DNA from: Elusimicrobiota bacterium
GTDB lineage: Bacteria > Elusimicrobiota > Elusimicrobia > UBA1565 > JACRDR01
Reading direction: 5' to 3'
Assembly: GCA_016194745.1 (NCBI GenBank)
Contig: JACQBA010000019.1
Location: forward strand, 124,001 to 188,000
Length of the DNA: 64,000 nt
Positions 33,164 to 41,915 of the stretch are shown piece after piece. Each line of letters begins with the position of its first letter. Within the stretch, counting starts at the first letter, position 1. The notes under the pieces are model-generated. The model was given only the letters and a program-made list of their open reading frames with translations. It did no database searches and had not been told where the DNA came from. Made by a program: the position numbers and the translations under genes.

Positions 33164-33729
33164 CGCGTCACCCCGGCCTCGTCCACCCGGTCCCGCAGCG
33201 CCCGGCGCATCGCCACGCGGGCGCGGCTGACGCGGGAACGCACCGTGCCCACTGCGCACCCGAGGACCTCGGCGATGTCGTCATAGCCCATGCCTTCCAT
33301 ATCGCAAAGCACCAGGACGACGCGATGGTCGTAGCTCAAGGCCTTCAGCGCGCGATGGACGACCTCGCCGCTCTCCCGACGCTCGAGTTGGGTCTCGATA
33401 GGTTCCGTACGGTCCGCGATCCGCTCGGCCAGCGGCAGGCCCTCGAACTCCGCCGTGCCGGGAGCAGGGTGCTCCAGGGAGACCGTGCGCGTGCGGTCCA
33501 CCCGCTTGGCCGCGTCGATGCAGATGTGGCGCAGGACGGAGAAGAACCAGTTCTCGAGCGGCTGGCGCGAATCGTAGCGCTCCCACTTCGCCAGCACGCG
33601 CCGGTAGGCCTCCTGGACGAGTTCCTTCGCCGACTCCGAATCGCCCGAGAGCCGCCACGCGAAATGAAACGCGCGCTCTCCGCAGTCCTTGATCAGCCGT
33701 TCCACCAGTCTCGCCTTCGCCTCGTCCAC
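33160..33729 (-). CDS. ECF-type RNA polymerase sigma factor
   Basis: 189 residues from GTG 33729. Region 2 (AFHFAWRLSGDSESAKELVQEAYRRVL then NWFFSVLRHICID, shown in part) and region 4 helix-turn-helix (YDDIAEVLGCAVGTVRSRVSRAR, shown in part) are clear; no regions 1 or 3, as in ECF sigmas. Directs RNA polymerase to stress-type promoters. First gene of a four-gene operon whose members overlap by ATGA. A GAACTT-type promoter lies upstream, consistent with autoregulation. Confidence 0.92.
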   Translation of the reverse strand: MDEAKARLVERLIKDCGERAFHFAWRLSGDSESAKELVQEAYRRVLAKWERYDSRQPLENWFFSVLRHICIDAAKRVDRTRTVSLEHPAPGTAEFEGLPLAERIADRTEPIETQLERRESGEVVHRALKALSYDHRVVLVLCDMEGMGYDDIAEVLGCAVGTVRSRVSRARVAMRRALRDRVDEAGVTR

Positions 33730-33777
33730 GCCAGTTCCCCATTCCGTTTTTTTCGACGGAGCTTAGCCCCGTACCTA

Positions 33778-33805
33778 TTGATACGAGCGAGGGCCGAAAA
33801 AGTTC
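33778..33805 (-). promoter_or_regulatory. ECF-type autoregulatory promoter candidate
   Basis: Minus strand GAACTT (33805-33800), 16 bases, TATCAA (33783-33778), resembling the sigmaE consensus GAACTT-N16-TCTGA. It stands about 50 bases before the sigma gene start. No TTGACA-type box fits there. Confidence 0.45.
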
Positions 33806-33845
33806 CCTCGTCGGTGGGGCGGGCGGAGGCGGTCGCCCGGTCACG

Positions 33846-34715
33846 TCAAACCTCGATCTGAAAGCCTTCTTGGGCGACGCTGACGCGCATCGCCTTGCCG
33901 GAGGCCTTGATGATCTCCCGCGCGTCCTTGGCGATGACGTCCATCTGCTCGTCGGAATGGGAGGGGTCGTGATGGTACAAGACCACGTGCTTGGCCTCGG
34001 CGTCGATGCCCAAACGGATGCTGTCCCTGTAGCGGCTGTGTCCCCAGGTCCGCTTGATGCGGTACTCGTCGTCGGTGTATTGGGCGTCGACGATGAGCAC
34101 GTCCGAGCCGCGGCAGAAGTCCTCGACGATGCGATCCTGCTTGCGGGCGAACTCCGTCACCGTGTTCATCGTCTGGTACGTCTCGTGGTCCGTGAGGTAG
34201 GTCACGCTCTTGCCGTCCGCGGAAAAGCGGTATGCCAGATCGACCCCGGGATGATTTGTGAACGTGGTCTTTATCTCGACGCCGTCGCGCTGCAGCGCCT
34301 CGCCGCGCAGTTCGTGGAACTCGAGCGACGCCGCCATGTCCCCGAGGTCGACGGGGAAGTAGCTCGGATCCATCAGCCCGCGGAAAATCTTCTCGAAGCT
34401 CCGACCCACGCCGTGCGATCCATGGATCCGAAACGTGTTTCCCTTCACGTAGGCGGGGACGAAGAACGGGAACCCTTGGATGTGGTCCCAGTGCGTGTGC
34501 GTGATGAAGAGGTCGGCGTCGATCGGCTTGCCCTGCGTGTCCTTGCGGAGCCTTTCGCCGAGCTCGCGGATGCCGGTGCCGGCGTCGAGGATGAAGGTCC
34601 GCCCGTTGCGCGCCAGCTCGACGCACGAGGTGTTGCCGCCGTAGCGGCTCGTCTTGAAGCCGGGCGCGGGAATGGAGCCGCGCGTGCCCCAGAAGCGGAC
34701 CGTGAATACGCTCAT
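33846..34715 (-). CDS. Metallo-beta-lactamase-fold hydrolase
   Basis: 289 residues. Zinc motif HTHWDH, upstream VRFWGTRGSIPAPG and LDAGTGIRELGE, and a late YHHDPSHSD match the RNase Z/PhnP-like branch of the MBL superfamily. Could be a phosphodiesterase or a nucleotide second-messenger hydrolase. The start overlaps the stop of a response-regulator gene (ATGA), so the two are co-translated, as in systems where an MBL protein is an effector or controls a second messenger. No transmembrane segment. Confidence 0.88.
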   Translation of the reverse strand: MSVFTVRFWGTRGSIPAPGFKTSRYGGNTSCVELARNGRTFILDAGTGIRELGERLRKDTQGKPIDADLFITHTHWDHIQGFPFFVPAYVKGNTFRIHGSHGVGRSFEKIFRGLMDPSYFPVDLGDMAASLEFHELRGEALQRDGVEIKTTFTNHPGVDLAYRFSADGKSVTYLTDHETYQTMNTVTEFARKQDRIVEDFCRGSDVLIVDAQYTDDEYRIKRTWGHSRYRDSIRLGIDAEAKHVVLYHHDPSHSDEQMDVIAKDAREIIKASGKAMRVSVAQEGFQIEV

Positions 34716-35089
34716 TTCTTCTCGGCGCCGAGAAGCTCGTCGATCTGCTGGATGAGCTGGGCGATGCCGTAGGGCTTCGTCATGTACTTGTCGGCGCCCA
34801 TGTCCATGGCGGTCTTGATGTCGACGGGGTAGGTTTTTCCGGAGGTCACGATGATTTTCGTGGCGGAGATTTCCTTGTCCTTGCGGACCGCTTCGCAGAC
34901 TTCGTAGCCGTGCATCCGCGGCATCGCCAAATCGAGAACGATGAGCTCCGGCTTGACGTCCTTCGCCATCGTCAGCCCGGCAAGACCGTCCTCGGCGGAG
35001 TATACTTCGTATCCCGAGAGTTTCAGGCCGGTCGTGATGAAGCTGAGGATGTCGATGTCGTCGTCAACGACCAGGATTCGCCGGGAAAT
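34712..35089 (-). CDS. Single-domain response regulator with AUU start
   Basis: 125 residues if it begins at the ATT codon 35089, which is preceded at the right distance by GGAGGTG (35100-35094). The frame has no ATG, GTG or TTG near the beginning of the fold (RRILVVDDDIDIL). Receiver features: DDD acidic pocket, phospho-acceptor in IVLDLAMPRMHG, switch Thr in IVTSGKTYP, Lys in YMTKPYG. Co-translated with the MBL hydrolase (ATGA). Extended -10 TGGTACACT is at 35144-35139 on this strand, giving a leader of about 45 bases. Confidence 0.85.
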   Translation of the reverse strand: MSRRILVVDDDIDILSFITTGLKLSGYEVYSAEDGLAGLTMAKDVKPELIVLDLAMPRMHGYEVCEAVRKDKEISATKIIVTSGKTYPVDIKTAMDMGADKYMTKPYGIAQLIQQIDELLGAEKK

Positions 35090-35138
35090 GCCGCACCTCC
35101 ATGCCGACGCGCAATCGCGTTCGGCGTCAACGCGCCTA

Positions 35139-35144
35139 AGTGTA
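35139..35144 (-). promoter_or_regulatory. Extended -10 box of the response regulator/MBL operon
   Basis: TTGGTACACT on the minus strand; TACACT recurs as -10 at 60184 and 60830. Confidence 0.45.
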
Positions 35145-35178
35145 CCAATGGAACTCAAAAAACGCAATGGCGAAATGG

Positions 35179-35184
35179 TATAGT
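35179..35184 (+). promoter_or_regulatory. Extended -10 box, leaderless start of the beta-barrel gene
   Basis: TGGTATAGT; TATAGT ends 6 bases before the GTG at 35191. Confidence 0.5.
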
Positions 35185-35190
35185 GCCGGC

Positions 35191-35733
35191 GTGACGAAAA
35201 GCATAGTAATTTCATTGCTTTTTGCGCTTTCCGGCATCGGACGAGCCGCCGAGATCGAGGACGGCAGCGTCCTGGCCGGAGTCGCCGGCGGGCTCGGCGG
35301 CGCGCCCAGCGGACTCGGAGCGCCGGGCATCGTGGGCGGACAGTTCCTGTATCACCCCATCGGGGAATGGGGCTTCGGCGTTCACGTGGACCGCTTCGAT
35401 TACAAGTCCAAGGGCCAGGCCAAGGCCGACATGACCTCGATCCTCGGCGTGCTCCGAGGCAATATTCGCGGCATGTCGGACCGCTATCTTCCCTACGTCT
35501 TCGCCGGGCTCGGCATGGCTCAAAGCCGCGCCGATGTCATCGGAGGCGCCGACCACGGCTCGGGCGTCGGCTGGTCGCTCGGGGGAGGTCTGGACGTGTT
35601 CCTCGGCCGCAAGGTCTCGACCGCGCTCGAGGCGAGACTCAACCGCATGAACGCGCCCCTGAGCCGCGCCGGCGTCTCCGGCGCCACGGTGGCGAACGTC
35701 GTGCTTCGCCTCAACCTCTGGCTCGGGCCGTAA
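35191..35733 (+). CDS. Small outer-membrane beta-barrel-like protein
   Basis: 180 residues from GTG 35191, decided by the signal peptide (SIVISLLFALSGIGRAA) and the -10 box 6 bases upstream. The mature part is Gly-rich with alternating hydrophobic strands (GGQFLYHPIGEWGFGVHVDRF, shown partly; YLPYVFAGLGMAQS; GWSLGGGLDVFLG) and ends in VVLRLNLWLGP, a strand with aromatic near the C-terminus, as in 8-stranded OMP beta-barrels. Likely an outer-membrane protein of the OmpW/opacity type. Function unknown. Confidence 0.75.
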   Translation: MTKSIVISLLFALSGIGRAAEIEDGSVLAGVAGGLGGAPSGLGAPGIVGGQFLYHPIGEWGFGVHVDRFDYKSKGQAKADMTSILGVLRGNIRGMSDRYLPYVFAGLGMAQSRADVIGGADHGSGVGWSLGGGLDVFLGRKVSTALEARLNRMNAPLSRAGVSGATVANVVLRLNLWLGP

Positions 35734-35737
35734 GGCG

Positions 35738-37180
35738 TCAGCGCGCGGCGCGGACGCGATCGATGGCCTTGAGCTCCAACGGCAGCCAAAAAGCGCTGGT
35801 CGGCAAGGTCGCGGCGCGACGGTCGAGTTCCGCGGCGTCCCGACGGGCGTTCCATACGTGGGCGACGCCCGCGCGCGTGAGTCGCCCTTCTATGAGAGTC
35901 CTTTCCCCCGGCGGGCCGAGCTCGGTCCACATCACCGCGTGATCGCGCCGCATCCCTCGATTGACCGTGTTGAAGTTCCAGAAAAACACCGCTAGAAAGT
36001 ACGCCAATAGCCCCGCGTTCGCGTTCTTCCTCCAGCCGCTCCCGCTCTGCAAGCACGCGGCCAGGAGCATCGCCGCGAAAATGGAGAAGGGGATGCCGTA
36101 GTAGTAGCAATGGCTGAGGGCGCTCATGTGGCGGACAAGAAGCGCCGTCTGGAAAACGATGTAGCCGATCGCCAAGACCGCCAGCCGCGCCGCGAGCGAC
36201 CGGTCGGCCTCCGACGACGCCTTGAGGGACGACCAGAAATAGCCCCCGACAAGCAGAGCCGCCGGCGCTAGCGCCCCCGGATAGAGCCAATGCTCGCGCA
36301 GGAACGGAAGAAGGTGATCCCCGACCAGGCTCGCTCCGGTGACGACGCCGTTGATCGTCAAGCGCGCGGCGTCCACGCTCACGCGCCGATCGAGCATGTA
36401 GAGCCACACGCTGAACTCGCTCACGCCGAACGCCCGCGTGATCGCCGGCGCGGCCAGGATCAGGACCGCGAGAAACGCCGCAGTCGCGGACGCGTACGCG
36501 GCGATCTCGAAGCGCCGCTCGCGCCAGGGGAGAAAGACGGACGGGCACAGCACCGGGACCGCCGCCGCCGCGAACCACGCCTGCTCGTCCCAAAAGTAGT
36601 TCGCGAAAATGAGGGCGCACAGCGCCGCGAAAAGGCCTCTTGACTGAGACCGTCCCTCCCGCGAGTGCGCCTCCAACGCCGAACCGACGTACAGGCACAG
36701 CAGGATCGACACGTTGCCCATCGGTTTTCCCGGATGGAACAGCATCGCCGCCCCCGACAGGGCGCCGGGAGAGACGAGATACAAGACCGCCCCGGTCCAT
36801 GCCGTCGCCGCGCGCCGGGTCAGATTGAACAAGATGCCGTACAGCAATAGCGGCGAGAGGAGGACCGTGAACGGCCAGGCGATCGAGAATCCCGGGATCG
36901 GGACGATCCGATCGAACAGGACCGCGCGGAGCTTCGCGTTCGCGATGAAAAAGAGCGAGGACAGCACGCGAAATCTCGGCTGCAGATCGAAGTTCGTGTA
37001 GTCGAGCGCGGTCCGGAGATCCGTCCAGTGCAGTCCCGCGCCCGACTTGAGCGCGGCGGGGGACATCCGCGTCCAGACCTCGGGATGGACCCAGGTCTGT
37101 TCGAAGTTCAGAAGGACCTCGAACACCACCGCGGCGAGGCACGCCGCGAAGAGCCAAGGGAAGATCCTCTCGGTTTTCAC
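35738..37180 (-). CDS. Polytopic membrane protein, possibly GT-C-like
   Basis: 480 residues from GTG 37180; a TTG at 37204 is an alternative. About 10-11 hydrophobic helices, with loops WTRMSPAALKSGAGLHWTD and YTNFDLQPRFR between the first two. The large first loop and helix number recall GT-C glycosyltransferases or O-antigen-type enzymes, but no DxD or similar catalytic motif is convincing. TATCAT with a TG extension lies 14 bases before the GTG. Convergent with the small beta-barrel gene (4-base gap). Confidence 0.7.
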   Translation of the reverse strand: MKTERIFPWLFAACLAAVVFEVLLNFEQTWVHPEVWTRMSPAALKSGAGLHWTDLRTALDYTNFDLQPRFRVLSSLFFIANAKLRAVLFDRIVPIPGFSIAWPFTVLLSPLLLYGILFNLTRRAATAWTGAVLYLVSPGALSGAAMLFHPGKPMGNVSILLCLYVGSALEAHSREGRSQSRGLFAALCALIFANYFWDEQAWFAAAAVPVLCPSVFLPWRERRFEIAAYASATAAFLAVLILAAPAITRAFGVSEFSVWLYMLDRRVSVDAARLTINGVVTGASLVGDHLLPFLREHWLYPGALAPAALLVGGYFWSSLKASSEADRSLAARLAVLAIGYIVFQTALLVRHMSALSHCYYYGIPFSIFAAMLLAACLQSGSGWRKNANAGLLAYFLAVFFWNFNTVNRGMRRDHAVMWTELGPPGERTLIEGRLTRAGVAHVWNARRDAAELDRRAATLPTSAFWLPLELKAIDRVRAAR

Positions 37181-37337
37181 GATGACTGGGACGCATGATA
37201 GCAATTCGAGTCCGGGCGGGAGAGACGGCGGGAAACCCCGTTTCCGATCCGCGGCCTGGGCGACAATCCGACTTCTGGAGCCAAGGCTCTACGCCCTTCC
37301 GGGGCTTTCTCTCCTGTCCTTCCGACGAGGCCCGGGG

Positions 37338-37343
37338 TATCCT
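37338..37343 (+). promoter_or_regulatory. -10 box of the subtilase gene, leaderless start
   Basis: TATCCT 7 bases before ATG 37351; identical box and spacing precede the glycine-zipper gene at 29717. Confidence 0.4.
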
Positions 37344-37350
37344 TACCTAT

Positions 37351-39471
37351 ATGAAGATGAGGAACGCGTTCTTCGGCATCGCATTGATGACCGGCGTATG
37401 GATCGCCCCCTTGTCCGCGACGCAGACTCCGTCTCTGCCGCCTCCCGACAATCCGATCGCGGTACCCGATCTGCCGGACCGGCCCGTCGACAACGGGGCC
37501 GAGGCACCGGCGCCCCCGCGACCGCGCGTGGTGATTCGGCTCAACTCCGAATGGGAAGCCGCATTCGCCGCTCTCGGCTTCCGGGTCGACGCGACCGGAG
37601 ACGTTCGCCGCGACTCCGACGGCGCAGTCATCCTCAACAATCTTCTGAAAAGGGCGAATTTGGAGTTCAAGGAGGGAGCGCTGATGTACGCCTCGGCGGC
37701 CCTGCCCTTCGACGCCGCTCACCTCGGCGAACTGCTGGAAGGCTTCCTGCCGTTCTCCGAGCTTCAGCATATCGACCCCATGGCGGCGGGAAGGCACTTG
37801 GCGGCCGTGGGATTTCCGCCCGCCTACGACGCGCACTACCTGGTCAATCCAAACGGCCGCGCGACATTCTTCGGCGTCGCGCTGTTCAAGATCGTCCGAG
37901 ACGAGCCCGGCATCGCCGCGCACATCAGCCGCCAGCGATTCGCGGCGGCGCTCGTCGAACTCAAGCACGCCTACGCACAGGCCTTCCAGCGCACGCGCCC
38001 CGACCTCGCGAATATCCGGCTCGGGCGGGCGGTCGAGCTCTTGAGACGGCCGCTTCAACGAGGGGAGGATCGTCTCGAACTGCGGCCGCACGTCGATCTC
38101 GGGACCGCTCTTTCCGGACACAGGGCAGCCCTCACCCGGGAGTTGGACGCGGTAGGACAAGCCAACGGAGAGCTTGCCTATCTGGAGCGGATTCGGGATT
38201 CCTTAAGGGCGCTCGACCTTCTGGACTCCTACCGGCACGCCCGTACCTCGGACCTGCCCCCCGTGAATGCGGAAGTTCCCACCGCCGCCGCTGCGCCCCG
38301 CGAGTCGGACCCCGCGATCGAGCACCCGGGGACGGAGCCGCCGCGGCGGCCCGCGATGCCGCCGATCCCCACGCTGCCGGACCTATCACGCCTTGCCGAA
38401 TCGATGAAAACGCCGCTGCCTCCGAACACGGCCATGCTGCCCAAGATTCTCTCGGCGCTCGAAACCGTCTACGGGAGAGCGCTCACGACCGACGAGATTC
38501 GCGGCCTGATCTTGTCGTTCCCTATGGGCGAGACGATCTGGCGCGGCATGGGCGAAGCCATTTGGACCGAGATCTGGCGCCGGGGCCTGACCGGGCGAAA
38601 CGTCAAGGTCGCGGTGCTGGACTCGGGCGTCGCGGCGCATCCGGACCTCGAAGACTCGGTGCGGGTGCGACGCTCGCTGCTCGGTTTGCGGGGAGACGAC
38701 AGCGTCGGCAACCACGGCACGCACGTCGCCGGCATCATCCACGCGCTCGCGCCGGAAGCGCAGATCCTGTCCTATCAGGTGCTTCCCCGGGAGCGGCAAG
38801 CCAACGAGATGGACGCGCCCTCCGGCGCCGAGCGCGTCCAGGCGATCATGGCTGCGATCAGGAAAGCCGTGGACGACGACGGCGCCGACATCGTCAACAT
38901 GAGCCTCGGCGCCAGCCACGGCTCCACCGGTGAGGATCTCGTCCGCCTCGTCGAGTCGTACGCGCGACGGGGGATCATCTTCGTGATCGCGGCGGGCAAT
39001 CATGCCGGCCAAGGAGTAGACTCGCCGTCCATCGCCCCGTCGGCGCATACGGTCGGCTCCGTCGACATCAGCGGACGAATATCCGCGTTCACCTCCTACG
39101 GTTCCCAGTTCGACCGCGAACGGCGCCGGATGCTGATCAAGCGTGTTTATCTCGCTCCCGGGAACAACATCCAGTCGACGGTCGTGCCGCGCCCGGCCGG
39201 AGACTACGACTACGACGACATGGGAGGAACGTCCATGGCGACTCCCTACCACGCCGGCCGTCTCGCGTGGCTGCTCCAGGGCCTCAAGACTACGGGCGAG
39301 GCTCTCGATCCCGCGGCCGCCGCGCGCAGCATCGAGGAAGCCCTGCTCCAGGCCGCGACCCCGGTGGCCCGCAACGAGGTGCCGGCCGACGCACCGCCGG
39401 AGCAGGAGTTCCTCGTCATCGACGTCGTCGCCGCGTGCCGCCACCTGGGCGTCTGCGACCGTCGGATGTGA
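37351..39471 (+). CDS. Exported subtilisin-like serine protease (S8)
   Basis: 706 residues. Signal peptide ([17 protein letters not shown]), then about 370 residues of N-terminal region with Pro-rich linkers that is not a standard S8 propeptide, then the catalytic domain: D424 in [15 protein letters not shown]455 in NHGTHVAGI, Asn-type oxyanion region VIAAGNHAG, and S628 in GGTSMATPY. All triad residues are present, so it should be active outside the cytoplasm. No C-terminal anchor or P-domain is apparent. The next gene, an OmpA-like lipoprotein, starts 12 bases after but has its own -10 box inside the 3' end. Confidence 0.9.
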   Translation: MKMRNAFFGIALMTGVWIAPLSATQTPSLPPPDNPIAVPDLPDRPVDNGAEAPAPPRPRVVIRLNSEWEAAFAALGFRVDATGDVRRDSDGAVILNNLLKRANLEFKEGALMYASAALPFDAAHLGELLEGFLPFSELQHIDPMAAGRHLAAVGFPPAYDAHYLVNPNGRATFFGVALFKIVRDEPGIAAHISRQRFAAALVELKHAYAQAFQRTRPDLANIRLGRAVELLRRPLQRGEDRLELRPHVDLGTALSGHRAALTRELDAVGQANGELAYLERIRDSLRALDLLDSYRHARTSDLPPVNAEVPTAAAAPRESDPAIEHPGTEPPRRPAMPPIPTLPDLSRLAESMKTPLPPNTAMLPKILSALETVYGRALTTDEIRGLILSFPMGETIWRGMGEAIWTEIWRRGLTGRNVKVAVLDSGVAAHPDLEDSVRVRRSLLGLRGDDSVGNHGTHVAGIIHALAPEAQILSYQVLPRERQANEMDAPSGAERVQAIMAAIRKAVDDDGADIVNMSLGASHGSTGEDLVRLVESYARRGIIFVIAAGNHAGQGVDSPSIAPSAHTVGSVDISGRISAFTSYGSQFDRERRRMLIKRVYLAPGNNIQSTVVPRPAGDYDYDDMGGTSMATPYHAGRLAWLLQGLKTTGEALDPAAAARSIEEALLQAATPVARNEVPADAPPEQEFLVIDVVAACRHLGVCDRRM

Positions 39472-39477
39472 TAGAAT
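39472..39477 (+). promoter_or_regulatory. -10 box of the OmpA-like lipoprotein gene
   Basis: TAGAAT preceded by TGTGA, 6 bases before ATG 39484; overlaps the last codon of the protease gene. Confidence 0.45.
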
Positions 39478-39483
39478 GCGGGC

Positions 39484-40341
39484 ATGCGACCGATCTATCT
39501 CCTTGCCGCCCTGTCGTTGCTGACCGGGTGCGTCAGCACGCAGACCTATAAGCAGCTCCAAGACGACACCGGGCGACGCATCGCCGAGCTCGAAAAGCGG
39601 GCCGCGGCGTCCGAAACGCGCGTCTCGGAGCTCAACACGGGCCTCGACCAGTCCAATGCCGCGCTCAAGCAGGCCGTCGACGAGCGCGACAAGCTCCGCG
39701 GCTCCAACCAGGAGCTCTCCAAGTCCCTCAGCGCCAAGCAAAGCGAGCTGGCCAAGACCGTCTCGAGCCTAAGCGACAAGAACCAGGCGCTCGAGCAAAA
39801 AGTGGCGTACATGGCGAAGGCGCAAGAAGAGCTCCAAGCGAAGCAGGAGCGCGAGCTCGCGCAGGCCAAGGGCACTTATGAAGGCCTGGTCGGGCAGCTC
39901 AAGCAGGAGATCGCCGATGGGCAAATCAAGATCACCCAGATTCAAGGCAAGCTGACCGTCAACGTCGCGGACAAGATCTTCTTCGACTCGGGACGAGCGG
40001 AGATCAAGGAAGAGGGGACGAAGGTGCTGCTGCGCGTGGCGGACGTCCTCAAGCAGGTGCGCGACAAGCGGATATCGATCGAAGGTCACACCGACAACAA
40101 GCCGATGACCGCGGCGCTAAGGGAGAAGTTCCCGACGAACTGGGAACTGTCCGCGGCGCGCGCGCTCACCGTCGCCCGGTTCCTGCAGGAGAAGGGAGGC
40201 GTCGATCCGACGATTCTCTCGGCGGTTGGCTACGGGGAGTACCACCCCGTCGCGGGCAACGAGACGCCGGAGGGACGAGGACACAATCGCCGCATCGAGA
40301 TCGTGCTTCTCGATAAGGAAGTGGGGAAGGCCGCTCAGTAG
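39484..40341 (+). CDS. OmpA-family peptidoglycan-binding lipoprotein with coiled coil
   Basis: 285 residues. Lipobox SLLTGC with Cys16. Residues about 20-150 are a long coiled coil (many Leu/Lys/Glu/Gln heptads). The C-terminal OmpA/MotB domain has [35 protein letters not shown] and [10 protein letters not shown], all the peptidoglycan-binding residues (Asp and Arg). It links the outer membrane to the cell wall. Length and layout are like Pal/YiaD-type proteins with added stalk. It supports a diderm envelope. Confidence 0.92.
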   Translation: MRPIYLLAALSLLTGCVSTQTYKQLQDDTGRRIAELEKRAAASETRVSELNTGLDQSNAALKQAVDERDKLRGSNQELSKSLSAKQSELAKTVSSLSDKNQALEQKVAYMAKAQEELQAKQERELAQAKGTYEGLVGQLKQEIADGQIKITQIQGKLTVNVADKIFFDSGRAEIKEEGTKVLLRVADVLKQVRDKRISIEGHTDNKPMTAALREKFPTNWELSAARALTVARFLQEKGGVDPTILSAVGYGEYHPVAGNETPEGRGHNRRIEIVLLDKEVGKAAQ

Positions 40342-40370
40342 TCATGGTCGCGCTGCGCCGCTGAGATCGA

Positions 40371-41915
40371 TTGAAACGACCGCTCCCACTCGGCTGGATC
40401 GGCGCGAGCGTGTTCGCCGTCACCGTCATCGCGTACCTGCCGTCCCTCTCGAACAGCTTCGTCAATCTCGACGAGGAGATCGACCTCATCTACAACCCGC
40501 ATATCCGGGACCTGGGGTGGGAGAACTTGAAGTGGATGTGGACGACCTTCCACAACTCGAGCTACCAGCCGCTGTGCTGGATGCTGTTCGCGGCGATCTA
40601 TAAGCTCCGCGGACTCGACGCCCTAACCTACCACCTCGCGAGTGTGCTGCTCCACGGCGTCAACGCGGTGTTCGTGTTCTCGATCTGCCACCGCTTGTTC
40701 CTCGCGGCGGAGGCCGATTCTTCGGCGTGGGCGCGTTCGACGGGCGCGGCGTTCGGGGCGCTCCTCTTCGCCCTCCATCCCGCGCAGGTCCTCTGCGTGG
40801 CCTCGGCGTCGGCGACCGCGGACCTCCTGTCGATCACCTTCGCGCTCGCCGCGTCCTGGCTGTACCTGGCGCGCTCGCCCTACCCCGGCCGCCTGACGAC
40901 GGCGTGGTTCCTGTTCGCGTGTTCCGCCCTGACGCGGTGGCAGGGAGTCGTCCTGCCGGTTGCGTTCCTCCTGCTGAACGTCTATCCGCTCCGCCGCCTC
41001 GATCCGGACCCCCGGCAGTGGCGCGGCGCCAGGGCGCGCGCCGCGCTGCTCGAACTCGCCCCGTTCGCCGCGATCGCCCTCGGAACGATCGCGATCTACC
41101 TCCTGGTCAAGGACACGGGCGCCGAGTCGAAGCACGGGGCCCTTCATCCATTGATGGCGGCATACGGCTTGGCGTTCTTCCTTAAGATTCTCGTTTGGCC
41201 GATTGGACTGCTGCCGATCTACGTGCTTGAGGGACCCTTCGATCGGGTCGCCGGATCGCCGGCCCTCGGCGCCGCGGCCGCGGCGGGCGTCACCGCGGCC
41301 CTGCTCGCCGCGCGCAAGCGCTGGCCCGCGGGGCTGAGCGCGTGGCTCTTCTACGCGGCGGCTCTCGCGCCGCCGCTTCTCGTCAGCCGCGGCGGGAGGC
41401 TGTACGCGTCCCTCCGCTACAGCTACCTTCCCTACATCGGGTTCTTCGCGCTCGCGGGGGCGGCGGTCGTGTTCGGCCTCGAAGCCTGGCGCCGGCGCAC
41501 CCGGACGGCCGTTTTCGCCCCCGTGATGCTCGCGTTTCCCGCGCTGCTTCTCCTGGCGGCTGCGACGCGCGCCGAAATTTCCTACTACTCGGACCCGGTG
41601 GCGCTGTGGACGCGCGTGCTCTCGCTGCGGCCAAATTCGCTGCTCGCGCACGACCTCATCGCCAAGCCCCTCATGCAGGCGGGGCGGATCGACGAGGGGC
41701 TCGCGCACTTCAAGAGCTCTCTCGAGATCAATCCCAACGGCGCGCTCACCCGCTACAACTACGGCGTCGCTCTCTATCGCCTGGGCCGCTTCGGCGAGTC
41801 GGCGTCGCAGTTCCGCGAGGCGGTGCGCCTCGACCCGTCCAATCACGAAGCGAAGCTCGCCTACGACTCGGCGCTGAAGGAAGAGAAGGCGGCCCCGGGG
41901 TCAGGGGCGAGATAG
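40371..41915 (+). CDS. GT-C membrane protein with C-terminal TPRs (TMTC-like)
   Basis: 514 residues from TTG 40371. About ten membrane helices; first loop after helix 1 contains FVNLDEEIDLIYNPHIRD, with the acidic pair found in Dol-P-sugar/polyprenyl-sugar-dependent GT-C enzymes of the TMTC/PMT group. Two TPRs close the protein (HFKSSLEINPNGALTRYNYG, and SASQFREAVRLDPSNHEAKL). Likely transfers sugar from a lipid carrier to an exported protein or polymer. Convergent with a homologue; the 3' ends overlap by 15 bases. Confidence 0.8.
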   Translation: MKRPLPLGWIGASVFAVTVIAYLPSLSNSFVNLDEEIDLIYNPHIRDLGWENLKWMWTTFHNSSYQPLCWMLFAAIYKLRGLDALTYHLASVLLHGVNAVFVFSICHRLFLAAEADSSAWARSTGAAFGALLFALHPAQVLCVASASATADLLSITFALAASWLYLARSPYPGRLTTAWFLFACSALTRWQGVVLPVAFLLLNVYPLRRLDPDPRQWRGARARAALLELAPFAAIALGTIAIYLLVKDTGAESKHGALHPLMAAYGLAFFLKILVWPIGLLPIYVLEGPFDRVAGSPALGAAAAAGVTAALLAARKRWPAGLSAWLFYAAALAPPLLVSRGGRLYASLRYSYLPYIGFFALAGAAVVFGLEAWRRRTRTAVFAPVMLAFPALLLLAAATRAEISYYSDPVALWTRVLSLRPNSLLAHDLIAKPLMQAGRIDEGLAHFKSSLEINPNGALTRYNYGVALYRLGRFGESASQFREAVRLDPSNHEAKLAYDSALKEEKAAPGSGAR

